Assembly: GCA_028751875.1 (NCBI GenBank)
Contig: CM054155.1
Coordinates: 11,117,649 to 11,181,648, forward strand
Direction: 5' to 3'
Source: Rapana venosa
Taxonomy: Eukaryota; Mollusca; Gastropoda; Neogastropoda; Muricidae
Length of the DNA: 64,000 nt
Shown one piece after another: positions 12,755-24,070 of this stretch. The notes below the pieces were generated by a model. The model did no database searches. It was not told where the DNA came from and saw only the letters and a list, made by a program, of their open reading frames with translations. The translations under genes were made by a program, and so were the position numbers. The first letter of the stretch is position 1. Every line of letters starts with the position of its first letter.

Positions 12755-13190
12755 TTATAGCAAATGTCCCATGGAACTTGACTGTAAACCTTTAGCAATA
12801 TCAAGCATTATATCTACACCATTGAAAACTTCTTCAATAGAAGTCTTAGAAATGAGAGGCAAATAGGGTTTTAAATCCTGGCAGTCAAGCAGGATGTGAG
12901 CATTGGAAATATAATCTCCGCATAAGCATTTAACATTCTTGCTGAATTTTGTAACAAATGCATTTGGTCTCATTCTGAAGAATGATGCCTTGAGTTGTCT
13001 CTCTCTGCAACATCTGTATGAGTCTTTCCATGGACAATGTCTTCAAACACGCTCTTCCTACGTAGAATCCACTTAGGGTACTGTCCTTTTTGCTGACATG
13101 ACTCCATGAATTTATTGAAGGATGCCTGTTCTAATAATCGGTAACACTCTCCTAAGGAAAACAAAATTCTATGCTGTGGATCTACTGTCA
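12755..13190 (-). mobile_element. LINE ORF2 C-terminal fragment (zinc-knuckle tail)
   Basis: Two adjoining minus-strand frames, broken near 12975, read through RLLEQASFNKFMESCQQKGQ and then KNVKCLCGDYISNAHILLDC. The spaced Cys-x-Cys, His and Cys form the zinc-binding tail found after RNase H in Jockey- and I-type LINEs. It probably belongs with the RNase H pieces at 15656 and 22857. Confidence 0.7.
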
Positions 13191-13229
13191 TTATTTGCGC
13201 TTAAAAAAAAAGTTAGCAGATCTATCAGC

Positions 13230-13310
13230 CCACTCATTTTAATAATAATAATACTAAAATAATTTTAAAAATAATAATAATAGTAATAATAATAATAAAT
13301 GGAATTTATA
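13230..13310. repeat. AATAAT-rich tail
   Basis: (TAA/AAT)n sequence forms the 3' tail region of the adjacent minus-strand LINE, matching the TTATTATT tails of the copies at 48458 and 55525. Confidence 0.8.
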
Positions 13311-13420
13311 TAGCACTATATCTCTCAGAGACAAATCAAAGCGCTTGCACTCATCTCATTCTTACACAGTCATACAACCAGTAACAAGTAATAGCTCCAT
13401 CAAGTCCAAATGTGCACGCA

Positions 13421-13456
<36 letters not shown>

Positions 13457-13499
13457 ACACACACACACACACGCACACACGCACGCACACACACAACAC

Positions 13500-13540
<41 letters not shown>

Positions 13541-15655
13541 GTCACACACCCTGCAGGGCAATAGAATCTTGGCTGTTGAAGGCAGGAAAAAAACTATGAG
13601 ATGAAGCAGGAGAGAAAAATCTTAGGTTTGAAATAAATATGTCTTGAGACTGGATTTTAAAGTGTCATAAGTAGGCTTTTGGCGGAGAGAGAGAGGGAGA
13701 TCATTCCACATCAATGGACCAGAAATTGAGAAAGAGGATGGCCGATGGTGGATTGGTTGAATCTAGGTAGGCCTATTCGTAAGGACAAGGTATCTGCAGC
13801 AGAGCGGAGAGAACGAGAAGGAGTGTACAAGTGAAGACATTCACAGAGGTAGGCGGGTGCTGTTTTGTGGAGACATTTGTAACAGAGGGTACCGATCTTA
13901 TAGTTTACTCTCTGTGGCACAGGCAGCCAGTGGAGAGATTGCAAGAGAGGGGTAATATGCTCAGATTTTTTCTTCCTGAGGATTAGTCGAGCTACAGAGT
14001 TTTGTATACGTTGAAGGGATTGGATTGATGATGCTGGCAGACCAGCCAACAGAGAATTGCAATAGTCCAGACGTGAAAGAATGAGAGACGCAACAAGTTT
14101 GGATGTTGCATCTGTGGACAGGTACTTTCGAATTGCACTAATACGCCGTAATTGACAGTAGCAGGACTGGCAGGTCTGGGTGATGATTTTTACTAGATGA
14201 GTGTGTTGTCAATAATGACCCCTGATACTTCACAGTAGTGGATAAAGGGTACTGATGCATTGCCAAGTTGTATTGAAGCTGTTGTGATGGAAGAGAGTTT
14301 GTGTTTGGTCCCTACAAGCATGGTTTCCGTTTTATCTGCATTTAGCTGTAATTTGTTCTGTATCATCCAATTTTGGATATCTTGAAAGCGTGGCCATATT
14401 TGTAAAGAGAGAAGGCAGATTTTCAGGCGTGTCGCTGCTTAGAATCTGAGAGTCATCTGCATAAAAATGATGGTTGATCTGATGCAGTTAATATATGTGA
14501 CAGTGGAGTAGTTAGAGGTGAAAAGAACAGGGCCGAACAGATCCTGTGGACTCACATTCTAATCTGGCAGGTTGACTGATAGTTTGTTTACTGTGACTGT
14601 CTGGAATCGTCAGTAAGGTATGAACTAAAACCAGTAAGGCTGTACCAGTAACCCAAATGTTTTTTGAAGACGGGAAGAGAGAATAGAGTGGTCAATAGTG
14701 TCAAAGCTGCAGATAAGTCGAGTAAGTAAGAAGAGAGATTTTCCCTGAGTCAGAAGTGAGTAGAAGTGTGTTTTAAGGTGTGGGCAAGGGTAGTTTCAGT
14801 GCTGTGGTTGAGCGCGATAGCAGACTGAAACGCAGAAGACGTGGAGAGAAGGTGTGGTTGAGACTTTTAATACTTTTCTTCAAGGACTTTAGAATAATAT
14901 TTTAGGTTGGAACAGTTCTTAGTTCTTCAGAATGTGAGGTCAAGTCATGCTTTTGAGTAAGGTGTGACTAAAGCGGTTTTTAGAGCTGAAGGAACATTTC
15001 CAGAGACAAGAGATAAGTTTACTATTTTCGTAATAGTTGAATAAGTTGTGGCAGGCACTGTGCAAAAGAGAAGCAGGTATGGGGTCAAGATCACATGATT
15101 TATAGTCATTCATTCAGAATTACTCGATTTCTTTCTCGCTTGCAGGATTGAAAGGAAGGAGGAGTGCCGAGAATTGGGATTAGAAGTTGCAGCTGGAAAG
15201 GAGTCTGATCCAAACTGAGCGAATGTTGCGGACTTTGTCAGAGAAGAAGCAGAAAATATAGAAGGAAGTCACAGTGGTCGTGAATAGAAGGCAGAGGACT
15301 AGCTTCTCAGATCTAAGAAACGTGGATGTGAGGGAAAAGAGAGATTTTCATAGACGTGCATCAAGAACTTGAGAAGAGTAATATTTTTTTTTGTTGCTGG
15401 AATGAAATTTAAAGGGTTTAACTTTGTTGATTTGTTTACAAGAAGATTTTTGTTTATTTCGGTTTTTGTTTTTCGCCATTGCCGCTCTAGTTGCCGGCGT
15501 TTGCGTTTTGCGACCAGGATGTCATGGGTGTACCATGGTGCACAGGGCCTATCAGGCAGGAGATGGTCAGTAGGAGGAGCATGCTCATCAAGGAGTTGGC
15601 TGAGGACAGTATTGTAGTGCTTAGAAGGGTCACAATGGTCAGGGGTTTGCGAATA
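13311..15655 (-). mobile_element. LINE remnant with CR1/L2/Rex-like C-terminus
   Basis: In minus-strand order: APWYTHDILVAKRKRRQLER near 15480-15540 (linker before RT), degenerate RT with a KLSSITTASIQLGNASVP-type block near 14270-14310, then an open 112-residue frame (13711-14049) with RIQNSVARLILRKKKSEHIT and LLQSLHWLPVPQRVNYKIGT. That block is the standard C-terminal region of CR1/L2/Rex-type ORF2 proteins. A CA microsatellite at 13418-13540 interrupts its 3' end. Partial copies occur at 25820, 48458 and 55525. Confidence 0.82.
13418..13540. repeat. CA microsatellite within LINE 3' region
   Basis: (CA)n with a few CG and TA changes lies inside the 3' non-coding part of the surrounding LINE. 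Confidence 0.96.
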
Positions 15656-16230
15656 AAGCCCTATATGTGAAGGAGTCCAACAAAAGTTGACATTTATACC
15701 TCTTAAGCTAATCAAGTTTATCATATACTTGATATCTAATATGATTATAGAAATTTTCTTATAATTTGAAGATCTGCAAGCATATAAGGCAGACTTTTAA
15801 TCCACAAAAAATAATATATGATAGAAACAAACTGGAAGGTCTAAAACGTACCTCAAAGCCATTAGAATTGCAATGAGTTCAGCTGTGAATACTGATCGAT
15901 ATTTACCAATATAATAAGACTCCAACTTTTAGTGATGATATCACAAAAGGTCAACCTGCTTGCTGATTGTCTAAGAGTGAACCATCTGTACACATTTTCA
16001 GAGATTGCGAATAATTGGTCTCAATATGCATTTGAACATTAGCTGCCATAATATTTGGATTATCATTCTTATTCATGTCTGTATAAAACTATATCAAAAC
16101 GTGCTTGATTCATTTCCCAAATAGGAAAGTTTGAAACTGTTCCCTGCATGTCTAGATTGATTCCAGACTGCACATACAGATCTGACACATAGGTACTAAT
16201 AGATGTCATAAAGTGTATATGATGCACTCG
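15656..16230 (-). mobile_element. LINE RNase H domain remnant
   Basis: RNase H landmarks appear in order on the minus strand: CTDGSLLDNQQAG (about 15955-16000, catalytic Asp), FTAELIAILMALRY (about 15850-15895, catalytic Glu) and NVNFCWTPSHIGL (about 15660-15700). The catalytic residues are kept, but stops lie between the blocks. At 15656 it is fused directly to the unrelated LINE at 13311-15655. Confidence 0.8.
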
Positions 16231-16476
16231 TTTCGGAAAATCTCTTTCGGATCTAACTTTTACCTCTTCCGAAGAAAGTTGTCAGGTGCTGAGCTTCTCA
16301 GTACATACTTGAACATGCAAGTTGTCGGTACTCATCTCGAGGTAAAAGTCCTATCTCTCTTTACGTTTCAAGCGCTGATGCATGAAAGGGAACTTTCCAC
16401 CAATAGAAAGTCTGTAGTCTTTTTAGTCTACACTTTGAAGCTTTTTAATAAATACTTCGGAGCCCTTAAAAATACG

Positions 16477-16477
<1 letters not shown>

Positions 16478-16533
<56 letters not shown>
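16478..16533. repeat. TG microsatellite
   Basis: A pure (TG)n tract sits directly beside a SINE A fragment. Confidence 0.97.
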
Positions 16534-16536
<3 letters not shown>

Positions 16537-16544
16537 TTTATTTC

Positions 16545-16765
16545 ATTTTATTCTTTTATATAGAGGATAAAGGAATAAGCACTATGTACTTTTTTACATC
16601 CAGTCCCCGTGTGTATGCGGTTTTGTAAATTCTGTCATCTGTTCCCACCGGCACACAATGGCCTACTCTTACGAAAAGCGGAACAGGATTTAACGTGTGT
16701 GCAAGATGTTCTGCATGCGTTGGCACATGGGGCTGGTTTATAGTCTCATGGGAAGGACTTGTGTT
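16545..16765 (-). mobile_element. SINE family A, 3' portion
   Basis: Reverse copy of the SINE from the AGAGGATAAAGGAATAAGCA tail to AAGGACTT, where it meets a TG tract (16767-16820). The breakpoint is nearly the same as in the copy ending at 12411. Confidence 0.9.
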
Positions 16766-16766
16766 G

Positions 16767-16821
<55 letters not shown>

Positions 16822-16864
16822 CATTTATTTCTTCTTCTGTTATTTTTATTTTATTTTTTCATTT

Positions 16865-16962
16865 CAAGGATAATGGAATAAGCACATGAGTGCTTTTTTT
16901 TTTTTATCCAGTCCCCGTGTGTATACAGTTTTGTCATTTTCGTCATCCGTCCGCGCCCACAC
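16865..16962 (-). mobile_element. SINE family A, 3' end fragment
   Basis: AAGGATAATGGAATAAGCAC followed by ATCCAGTCCCCGTGTGTAT matches the SINE tail. Confidence 0.85.
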
Positions 16963-16976
16963 GCGTGTGTGTGTTT

Positions 16977-17262
16977 ATTCTTTTATTTCCAGGATAATGG
17001 AATAAGCACTCATGGGCTTTTTTTCAACCAGTCCCCGTGTGTATGCAGTTTTGTCATCCGTTCCCACCGGCACACAATGGCAAAAAGCGAAAAGCGGAAC
17101 GGGTTTTTAGGTGTGCGCAAGATGTTCTCCATGGGGTCACACATGGGGCCTTGGTTTATAGCCTTATCGGAAGGACTGAGTGGAGTCCGCACTGATGTTA
17201 ACTCCAGAAAAAAATCCTCTTGAACGAGAATCGAATGGAGATCAGCAGATCACAAATACATC
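16977..17262 (-). mobile_element. SINE family A, near full length
   Basis: The reverse copy extends past the AAGGACTGAGTGGAGTCCGC block to a head region containing CGAGAATCGAATGG, a decayed B box. It is followed by the TG tract at 17268. Confidence 0.88.
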
Positions 17263-17264
17263 AG

Positions 17265-17600
<336 letters not shown>

Positions 17601-17789
17601 AAGTCAAATCAAAATGATCCTTACTGAGGGTAAAAGATTACCTTTACACAACTATTTTTTATCCTACCCTTACCACAAAAAAATCAAGAAAACTGACACA
17701 TAAAAGCATTAAAAAGACAATGTTCAACTATGTTGAAAAGAACAAAAATCAATGAGGATTTCTTTTATAGAAAATTTTAATCCAGACCT

Positions 17790-17792
17790 CAC

Positions 17793-17873
<81 letters not shown>

Positions 17874-17895
17874 GGCGCGTGTGTGTGTGTGTGTT
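17790..17895. repeat. TG microsatellite
   Basis: A nearly pure (TG)n tract ends in GCGGGCGCG. Confidence 0.96.
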
Positions 17896-17902
17896 GTCTA
17901 TT

Positions 17903-17985
17903 CCTTTATGTCGAGGATAATGGAATAAACACACATGTGCTTTTTACATTCAGTTCCCGTGTGTATTCGGATTTTCTAAATTTTG
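17903..17985 (-). mobile_element. SINE family A, 3' end fragment
   Basis: CGAGGATAATGGAATAAACA and CAGTTCCCGTGTGTATTCGG mark the SINE tail. It stops at TTTTGTCAG, where the next array begins. Confidence 0.85.
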
Positions 17986-18928
17986 TCAGAGAAGCCAATG
18001 TCACTGCCCAGCAACAGTAAACAGAGAAGCCAATGTCACTGCCTGCAACATTAAACAGAGAAGCCAATGTCACTGCCCAGCAACAGTAAACAGAGAAGCC
18101 AATGTAACTGCCTGCAACATTAAACAGACAAGCCAATGTCACTGCCCTGCAACATTAAACAGAGAAGCCAATGTCACTGCCCAGCAACAGTAAACAGAGA
18201 AGCCAATGTAACTGCCTGCAACATTAAACAGACAAGCCAATGTCACTGCCTGCAACATTAAACAGAGAAGCCAATGTCACTGCCCTGCAACATTAAACAG
18301 AGAAGCCAATGTCACTGCCCAGCAACAGTAAACAGACAAGCCAATGTAACTGCCTGCAACATTAAACAGACAAGCCAATGTCACTGCCCTGCAACATTAA
18401 ACAGAGAAGCCAATGTCACTGCCCAGCAACAGTAAACAGAGAAGCCAATGTAACTGCCTGCAACATTAAACAGACAAGCCAATGTCACTGCCCTGCAACA
18501 TTAAACAGAGAAGCCAATGTCACTGCCCTGCAACAGTAAACAGAGAAGCCAATGTCACTGCCCTGCAACATTAAACAGACAAGCCAATGTCACTGCCTGC
18601 AACATTAAACAGACAAGCCAATGTCACTGCCCTGCAACATTAAACAGAGAAGCCAATGTCACTGCCTTCAACATTAAACAGAGAAGCCAATGTCACTGCC
18701 TGCAACATTAAACAGAGAAGCTAATGTCACTGCCTGCAACATTAAACAGAGAAGTCAATGTCACTTCCTGCAACAGTAAACAGATAAGCCAATGTCACTT
18801 CCTGCAACAGTAAACAGACAAGCCAATGTCACTTCCTGCAACAGTAAACAGACAAGCAAATGTCACTTCCAGCTGCAGTAAACAGACAAGCCAATGTCAC
18901 TGCCCTGCAACAGTAAACAGAGAAGCCA
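17986..18928. repeat. 35-bp minisatellite, about 26 copies
   Basis: AGAGAAGCCAATGTCACTGC followed by CCTGCAACATTAAAC is the unit; lengths of 34-36 bases alternate between CCTGC, CCAGC and CTGC variants in an apparent higher-order pattern. It is unrelated to the 35-base array at 2886. Confidence 0.96.
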
Positions 18929-18930
18929 CT

Positions 18931-19432
18931 CTTCTTCTTTTTCCTTTTTTGTCATGTTTCTCCCAGGGGAGGTTTGACATTGATGAGCCTTCTCCATCTC
19001 TCTGTTTTGAGCTTCCTCCTAATTTATGCCCCTTTCTCTAAGATCATCTGCAATACAGGCAGCCCAGGTCTTGCTAGGTCTTCCCTTTGTTCTCTTTCCA
19101 TCCACTACGAAGTTCATTGATCTTTTTATGATGTGGTGGTCTGCTTTCCGTTGAACGTGCCCAAACCAGCGCAGTCTATTGGTACTAGCTACAGACTTCA
19201 GATCATCAACTTTGCACATTCTCCATAGTTCTTCATTCATGATCCTGTCTTCCCATTTGATCTTTGTCATGTAGCGTAGCATTCGGTTTTCACAGCTCTT
19301 CAACAAACGTTCGACGGTTTTGTGAAAACCCACGTCTCCGAGCCATACAGGAGAACAGGTCTGATGCAGGATTTGTATATCAGACAGTGTCTCTCCAGAG
19401 GGATTTTTTAAAATTTCCGAGCACACTTGCCA
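18931..19432 (-). mobile_element. LINE family P, 3' end (RT C-terminal region)
   Basis: The minus-strand frame 19019-19426 reads through LKSCENRMLRYMTKIKWEDR, RWFGHVQRKADHHIIKRSMN and GKRTKGRPSKTWAACIADDL, the usual ORF2 C-terminal block with an R-W-x-G-H motif. The 3' end carries a GACAAAAAAGGAAAAAGAAG tail on the minus strand. Copies at 24083 and 59267 share this end. Confidence 0.88.
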
Positions 19433-20250
19433 GAGTCGCCAATCAACCGGTTAAAATAGGCACGAGAAAAGCAAAGGAGACGTGGATTGAAGAACAATGC
19501 AACCGTATCAAAGAAAGTCTGCAGAAGAACACCAACCAGAAAGCCTGCCAGCTGGGGACAGACCTGACCAGCTCCACACAAGGGGCAGACAACCACCGCC
19601 CTCCAAGACACAGCAGGCCATGTCTGACAGAAGATCCAGATATTCTCAAGAGGTGGACAGAGCACTGCTCTGAATTGTACACTCACTCCATCGGCCGTCA
19701 GCACCTGGGCTTTATCACAGTTCTTGATTAAACCATTGACGCTGGGGGCAACAGCAAAGTGAGAGGCTGTATGACCAGCCGCTTTCCCACTCATGGAATT
19801 CCACTTTACAGTTTAGTCTTTAGTGATCGACTATGACTCTCTGACTAGGAGGCTTGACTTGCACAGTCCTTATGTGCTGCAGCCCTGGAGGCTGGTTGGC
19901 CTTTGGAGAACATCTCCAACGCTGACTGTCCTTATGCCCACTTGTCCCAGAGAGTGGGGATGTGCTGTGGGCAAGGCATCTCCACTAAAATCAAATTTCT
20001 GCCCAGCTTCCGAAACAGCAGCTGCCTCCTCTGCTGTTTTGGAGGTCATCGTCGAAAACGACGGACTAACATACATACACACTCACTCCCACAGCAACCG
20101 GAGATCCCAAGGCTTTAGATGTCCTCCACCAGCCAACACCAGCAGCAGCAGCTGCCTGCAGGGAGAAGCTGACAGTGCAGCAAAAGACTAAAGACAGGGA
20201 AGTCAGCAGGGGTGGACAACGTTCCCTCAGAACTGGTCCAGGCAGGAGGA
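19433..20250 (+). mobile_element. LINE ORF2 N-terminal RT region, interrupted by family F
   Basis: Plus-strand frames read KETWIEEQCNRIKESLQKNT near 19466-19530, DPDILKRWTEHCSELYTH to about 19689, and after an insertion DSAAKDXKTGKSAGVDNVPS-like sequence (near 20170-20230, frameshifted). This is the linker and start of an RT domain, so it is a sense-strand LINE fragment abutting the antisense one at 18931. Removing 19690-20078 restores continuity. Confidence 0.75.
19690..20078 (+). mobile_element. Family F element with 11-bp target-site duplication
   Basis: This 389-base element interrupts LINE coding sequence and is flanked by identical ACACTCACTCC at 19679-19689 and 20079-20089. It starts ATCGGCCGTCAGCACCTGGG and ends with ACATACATAC, a simple tail suggesting retroposition in plus orientation. 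No tRNA-like promoter, terminal inverted repeat or reading frame was seen. Related copies lie at 53905-54260 and 11985-12065, both reversed. Confidence 0.82.
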
Positions 20251-20272
20251 CACACACACACACACACACACA

Positions 20273-20320
<48 letters not shown>

Positions 20321-20350
20321 CATACACACACACACACACACCCACCCACA
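20250..20350. repeat. CA/CACG microsatellite
   Basis: (CA)n with a (GCAC)n middle section directly precedes a full SINE A. Confidence 0.96.
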
Positions 20351-20352
20351 CA

Positions 20353-20695
20353 CAGATAGCCTAGTGCTTAGAACACTTCGCTCGCAATCTAACGACCCAG
20401 GTTCGATTCCCTTTCAAGGGGGATATTTTCCCCTGGAGTTAACAACATCAGTGCAGACTCCACTCTCCCCAAAAGTCCTTCGGATGAGACTATAAACCGA
20501 GGCCCCGTGTGCGAACGCACGCAGAACATCTTGCGCACACGTTAAATCCTGTTTCGCTTTTCGTAAGAGTAGGCCATCGTGTGCCGGTGGGAACAGATGA
20601 CAGAATTTACAAAACTTTTACATACACGCGGGGACTGGGTGTAAAAAAGCACTTAAGTGCTTATTCCATTATCCTTGATATAAAAGAATAAAATA
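20353..20695 (+). mobile_element. SINE family A, full length, tRNA-derived
   Basis: A tRNA-like head has A box TAGCCTAGTGCTTAG and a perfect B box GGTTCGATTCC. The body includes TTAACAACATCAGTGCAGAC, AAAGTCCTTCGGATGAGACT, CTTGCGCACACGTTAAATCC and GTAGGCCATCGTGTGCCGGT, ending TTATTCCATTATCCTTGATA and an A-rich tail. It is one of about 15 copies in the window and serves as the reference with 51655. Confidence 0.92.
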
Positions 20696-20699
20696 AAAA

Positions 20700-21264
20700 A
20701 TAAAAATACAATAAAATTAAACAGACACACACACATATAGACACATAAATGCACCTGGCGACATACTTTAATTTTATTTTATTTGTATTTCTCATAGACC
20801 AATCTTTTTATGGGATCATGGGATTCTGTTGTCTTTAAGCTATCAACAAAATCTTTTGTAAATCTCTTCTTCAGATTTTCTGACAGCATCTGTGTATTGT
20901 CTACAAGTTATTTTCATCATTTCCATTGTTATTAAAAGCAGGGTTAAAAAAATATTTGTATTATATTTTTGTACTGAGTTTACATGCATTGTCACACTAA
21001 GGGTTCTTATTCTTTTTTGTTTCATGTGCTTATGACACAAGTCCTTCTGATATGTTGTTGTTTTTTAAAATCATAACCAGACCATGTCTATCACCAGTGT
21101 TCACACTGACTATCTTCATTGCACTACACAGGCCATTGCTGCCATAGTCTGAGTCAGCCAGATTCCTCCACACTCAGAACTCTTCCTCCTTCACATGGGG
21201 GTTGTGTCTGTCCCACATCACTTCTCCTCACACCCAACACTGTGTTGCTGTGCTGTGTTCTGTA
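20700..21264. other. Unannotated sequence
   Basis: AT-rich sequence holds a short antisense frame without a recognisable domain; it may be decayed LINE sequence upstream of the element at 21265. Confidence 0.4.
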
Positions 21265-22856
21265 CAGAAGCATCAGATGGACTTTTAAATTTTATTTTAG
21301 TGTCAGATGATTTGTTCTCTCAGATTTTTGACTCATGTCACTTGTTTGTTGGTTCTGCTTCCAATCACCTTCCTGTTGAATTTCACATTAATCCAGTATA
21401 GAATACATGTGTGATAAATGAAGGGCCATCTGTTATGGAAAAGTTTGTGTGGGATGAAAACAAACTCAGTTTATAAAGAAAATCTCCATGATGTGAACAT
21501 GTGTGAAATTTGTTTAAATGCCTTTCAGATGATTGATGAGAACATTAATGAAGCTCTAGATTTGTTTAATGGGTTTCATAAAGTCCAGTGCTGAATGTAT
21601 GAAGAAACAGGTACATATCAATAAAGGTCCATCAAATGATACTTGGTTTGATAATGAATGTAAAAGTATGAAATATAAGGTCAGAAAACTTTTGAAGACT
21701 TTCCGAAAAACATTAAGAAACGAGGACAAAAACTTGTACTGTGTCACAAGAAGGAAATATAAATACATGTTTGAATGGAAAAAGAAACAGTATTATAAAA
21801 TCTTACTTGCAGATATGATGTCTTCAATCTCTTCTCAAGTGCAGTCCTTCCCCCCCCCTCAAGTCCAGTTCTGGAAAAGTGTAACGAAGGCGTCATTCAG
21901 AAAAAGTCAGCCAAAGAATAGTATATCAGTTGACTGATGGTTTCAACATTTCAAAACCCTGTTGGAGACAGACTCATTAGACAACTCCATGAATACTGAT
22001 GTTGACAGTGATGAAACTGAGGAAGATTTTGATCTCCTATATCTAAAGATGAAATATCAGTGGCACTAAAGAATGAAAAAGCAGCTGGTCCTAATCAAAT
22101 CATTGGTGAATTGCTAAAATATGGAGGTGAAAATATTGTGCTTTTCCTTCTAAAATTATTCAACAAAATTTTTTATGATGGTCTTTTTCCAGATAAATGG
22201 GTTGAATCTATAATTTTAACATTGCATAAAAAGGGTGATGTTGATAACCCTAATAACTACCGGGGAATTTCTCTCAGTGACATAAGTAGTAAGTTATACA
22301 GTACTGTCATTAACAATAGGTTATGGGAATGGGTTATGAAAAATGATATTACAGGTGAGCACCAAGCTGGTTTTAAGAGAGGATACTCCACTATAGATCA
22401 TATGTTTACTCTGCTTGCGTTTGTACAGAAACAGTTTGCTCATAACCGTAAGCTCTATGTAGCATTTATTGAGGCATTTGATTCTGTTAACAGGAACTTG
22501 TTGTGGCCTATTCTCTTGAAATATGGTATGAAGGGTAAAATATTACTATGTTTGAGAGCCATGTATCAGAATGTCAGATGCAGAATAAGACGTGGAACTA
22601 AACTTACTGACATAATATACTCTACCACTGGTGTTAAACAGGGCGATGTATGTAGCCCCTTATTGTTTTCTGTTTTTATCAATGAGTTAGCCAGAGAAGT
22701 CATCAATAATGGTAAACATGGTGCTCTTTCCCCCCAAGATTTCACAGAATTGTTTATTCTTCTGCTTGCTGATGATGCTATCCTGCTATTTGAAACAGTG
22801 TAGGCTTACAAAAGCAGTTAAATAGCTTAAGCAGTGCTGCAACCCCATTATAAGAT
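21265..22856 (+). mobile_element. LINE with endonuclease end and RT domain
   Basis: Plus-strand fragments begin with the endonuclease C-terminus (ASNHLPVEF at 21352-21378; the usual SDH has become SNH), continue with a linker frame (21569-21937) and then an open 247-residue RT frame (22060-22803). The RT has HQAGFKRGYSTIDHMFTLLA, YVAFIEAFDSVNRNLLWPIL, GVKQGDVCSPLLF and LLADDAILLFETV, where LADD is the catalytic motif. After a frameshift at about 22801, GLQKQLNSLSSAATPL continues to 22854, and the element then stops at the junction with a reversed RNase H fragment. It is inactive. Confidence 0.88.
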
Positions 22857-23450
22857 AATAGAGTTATATCATCATTCCAGGAAAAAAACAGTATCTTGTA
22901 AGTTTCTTTTTAAAGTGTTTCCAGCATGCATTTTGCTACATGCTATAGCTCTCACAGGCAGACAAAGGAACATCTATGCTGTAAGAACCACTGTCATGCT
23001 TTGCTCCGCATTTTGCCAATCTGTCAACTTTTTCGTTAAAGTGGATACCACAATGAGAAGGAATCCAGCAGAAAGTAATACTAGTGCCTCATAACATCAG
23101 AAAATGAATCAGGTGACATATCTCTGTTATGAGCTCTTGTCTAACTTTTGAGCTGACATTTTTTGATGCAAGTAACACTGACTTGGGATCAACACAAAAA
23201 CGGATATGAAAAATGTCTTTCGGAAAATCTAGAAGATAATACAAAGCCATCGGAATAGCAGACAGTTCAGCTGTAAATATAGATCAATTTTTCCCAATAG
23301 AAAATGATCTCTCTACCTTCAGAGATGGGATGACAAACCCTGCATCCGCCTCATTGTCGCTCAAAAGGGAACCGTCAGTGTAGATTTTTAGATGTTCTGG
23401 ATATGTAGTTTTTATATATTCTTTTACTGATGCACTAAGAATATTTTCAT
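22857..23450 (-). mobile_element. LINE RNase H domain remnant
   Basis: In minus-strand order: LKIYTDGSLLSDNEADAG (about 23345-23395), FTAELSAIPMALYYL (about 23240-23285) and FCWIPSHCGIHFNEKVDRLA (about 23015-23075). These are the catalytic Asp, Glu and the P-S-H block of LINE RNase H. The piece is the same family as 15656-16230 and may once have been continuous with the tail at 12755. Confidence 0.82.
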
Positions 23451-23494
23451 TTCCTTTTTTCGGTTAGAGAAGAATAAGTGACATCAAAATTAGG

Positions 23495-24070
23495 TGTGCG
23501 TGTGTTCATGTGTGTGTGTGTGTGTGCACATTCTCTGGTGTAAAACAAGCACCACAGTTGCATTAAGGTAACCTGTAAGAATGTCATCCACCAAGGAATT
23601 TCGACCACCTGCCTGGGTAGCAATGCTAAAACTCCAACCCTTCCTTCTCTTTAAAGAAATGGATTTGTCCAGCCGTATATGATCCAAAGAAGAATTCTTA
23701 ATGATAATAATAATGTGGCTTTGGGAGTATATGCTGTAAATGTGCATGCATAAAGTATGATGAAATAATGATTAATGTCACAGTGTCTCACTGACGGCCA
23801 TCTTGAGCTGAAAACGATCTTCCAGCAGAAATTACCTCTGCTTTTGAGTTTTGACCAAAGCTTCTTTTTTGTCAAATAGAAGCTGGTTGAGGAAAACACT
23901 GTTGTAAAAGTCATTGATTTGTGTCAATATTACTTTGTTTATGCTCTATGACAAAGGATTTATGAAAAAGTTACCAATTTTTAGTGGTCAAAATTGCATG
24001 TTATGGAAAAATGTACCCCATACATATTCGACCAGGCACTCATAGTCACAGATAAGACAGAAATAATCTA
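23495..24070. other. Unannotated sequence
   Basis: A short TG tract at 23507-23527 is followed by AT-rich sequence with no gene or shared repeat recognised. Confidence 0.4.

Noticed and set aside
22060..22803. Active reverse transcriptase gene
   Set aside because: The frame is open but truncated by a frameshift right after the catalytic LADD motif; the endonuclease SDH is SNH and upstream frames are broken.
21265..23450. Twin-priming inversion of a single LINE
   Set aside because: Twin priming gives an inverted 5' part followed by a sense 3' part; here a sense RT is followed by an inverted RNase H, and the two pieces look like different families.
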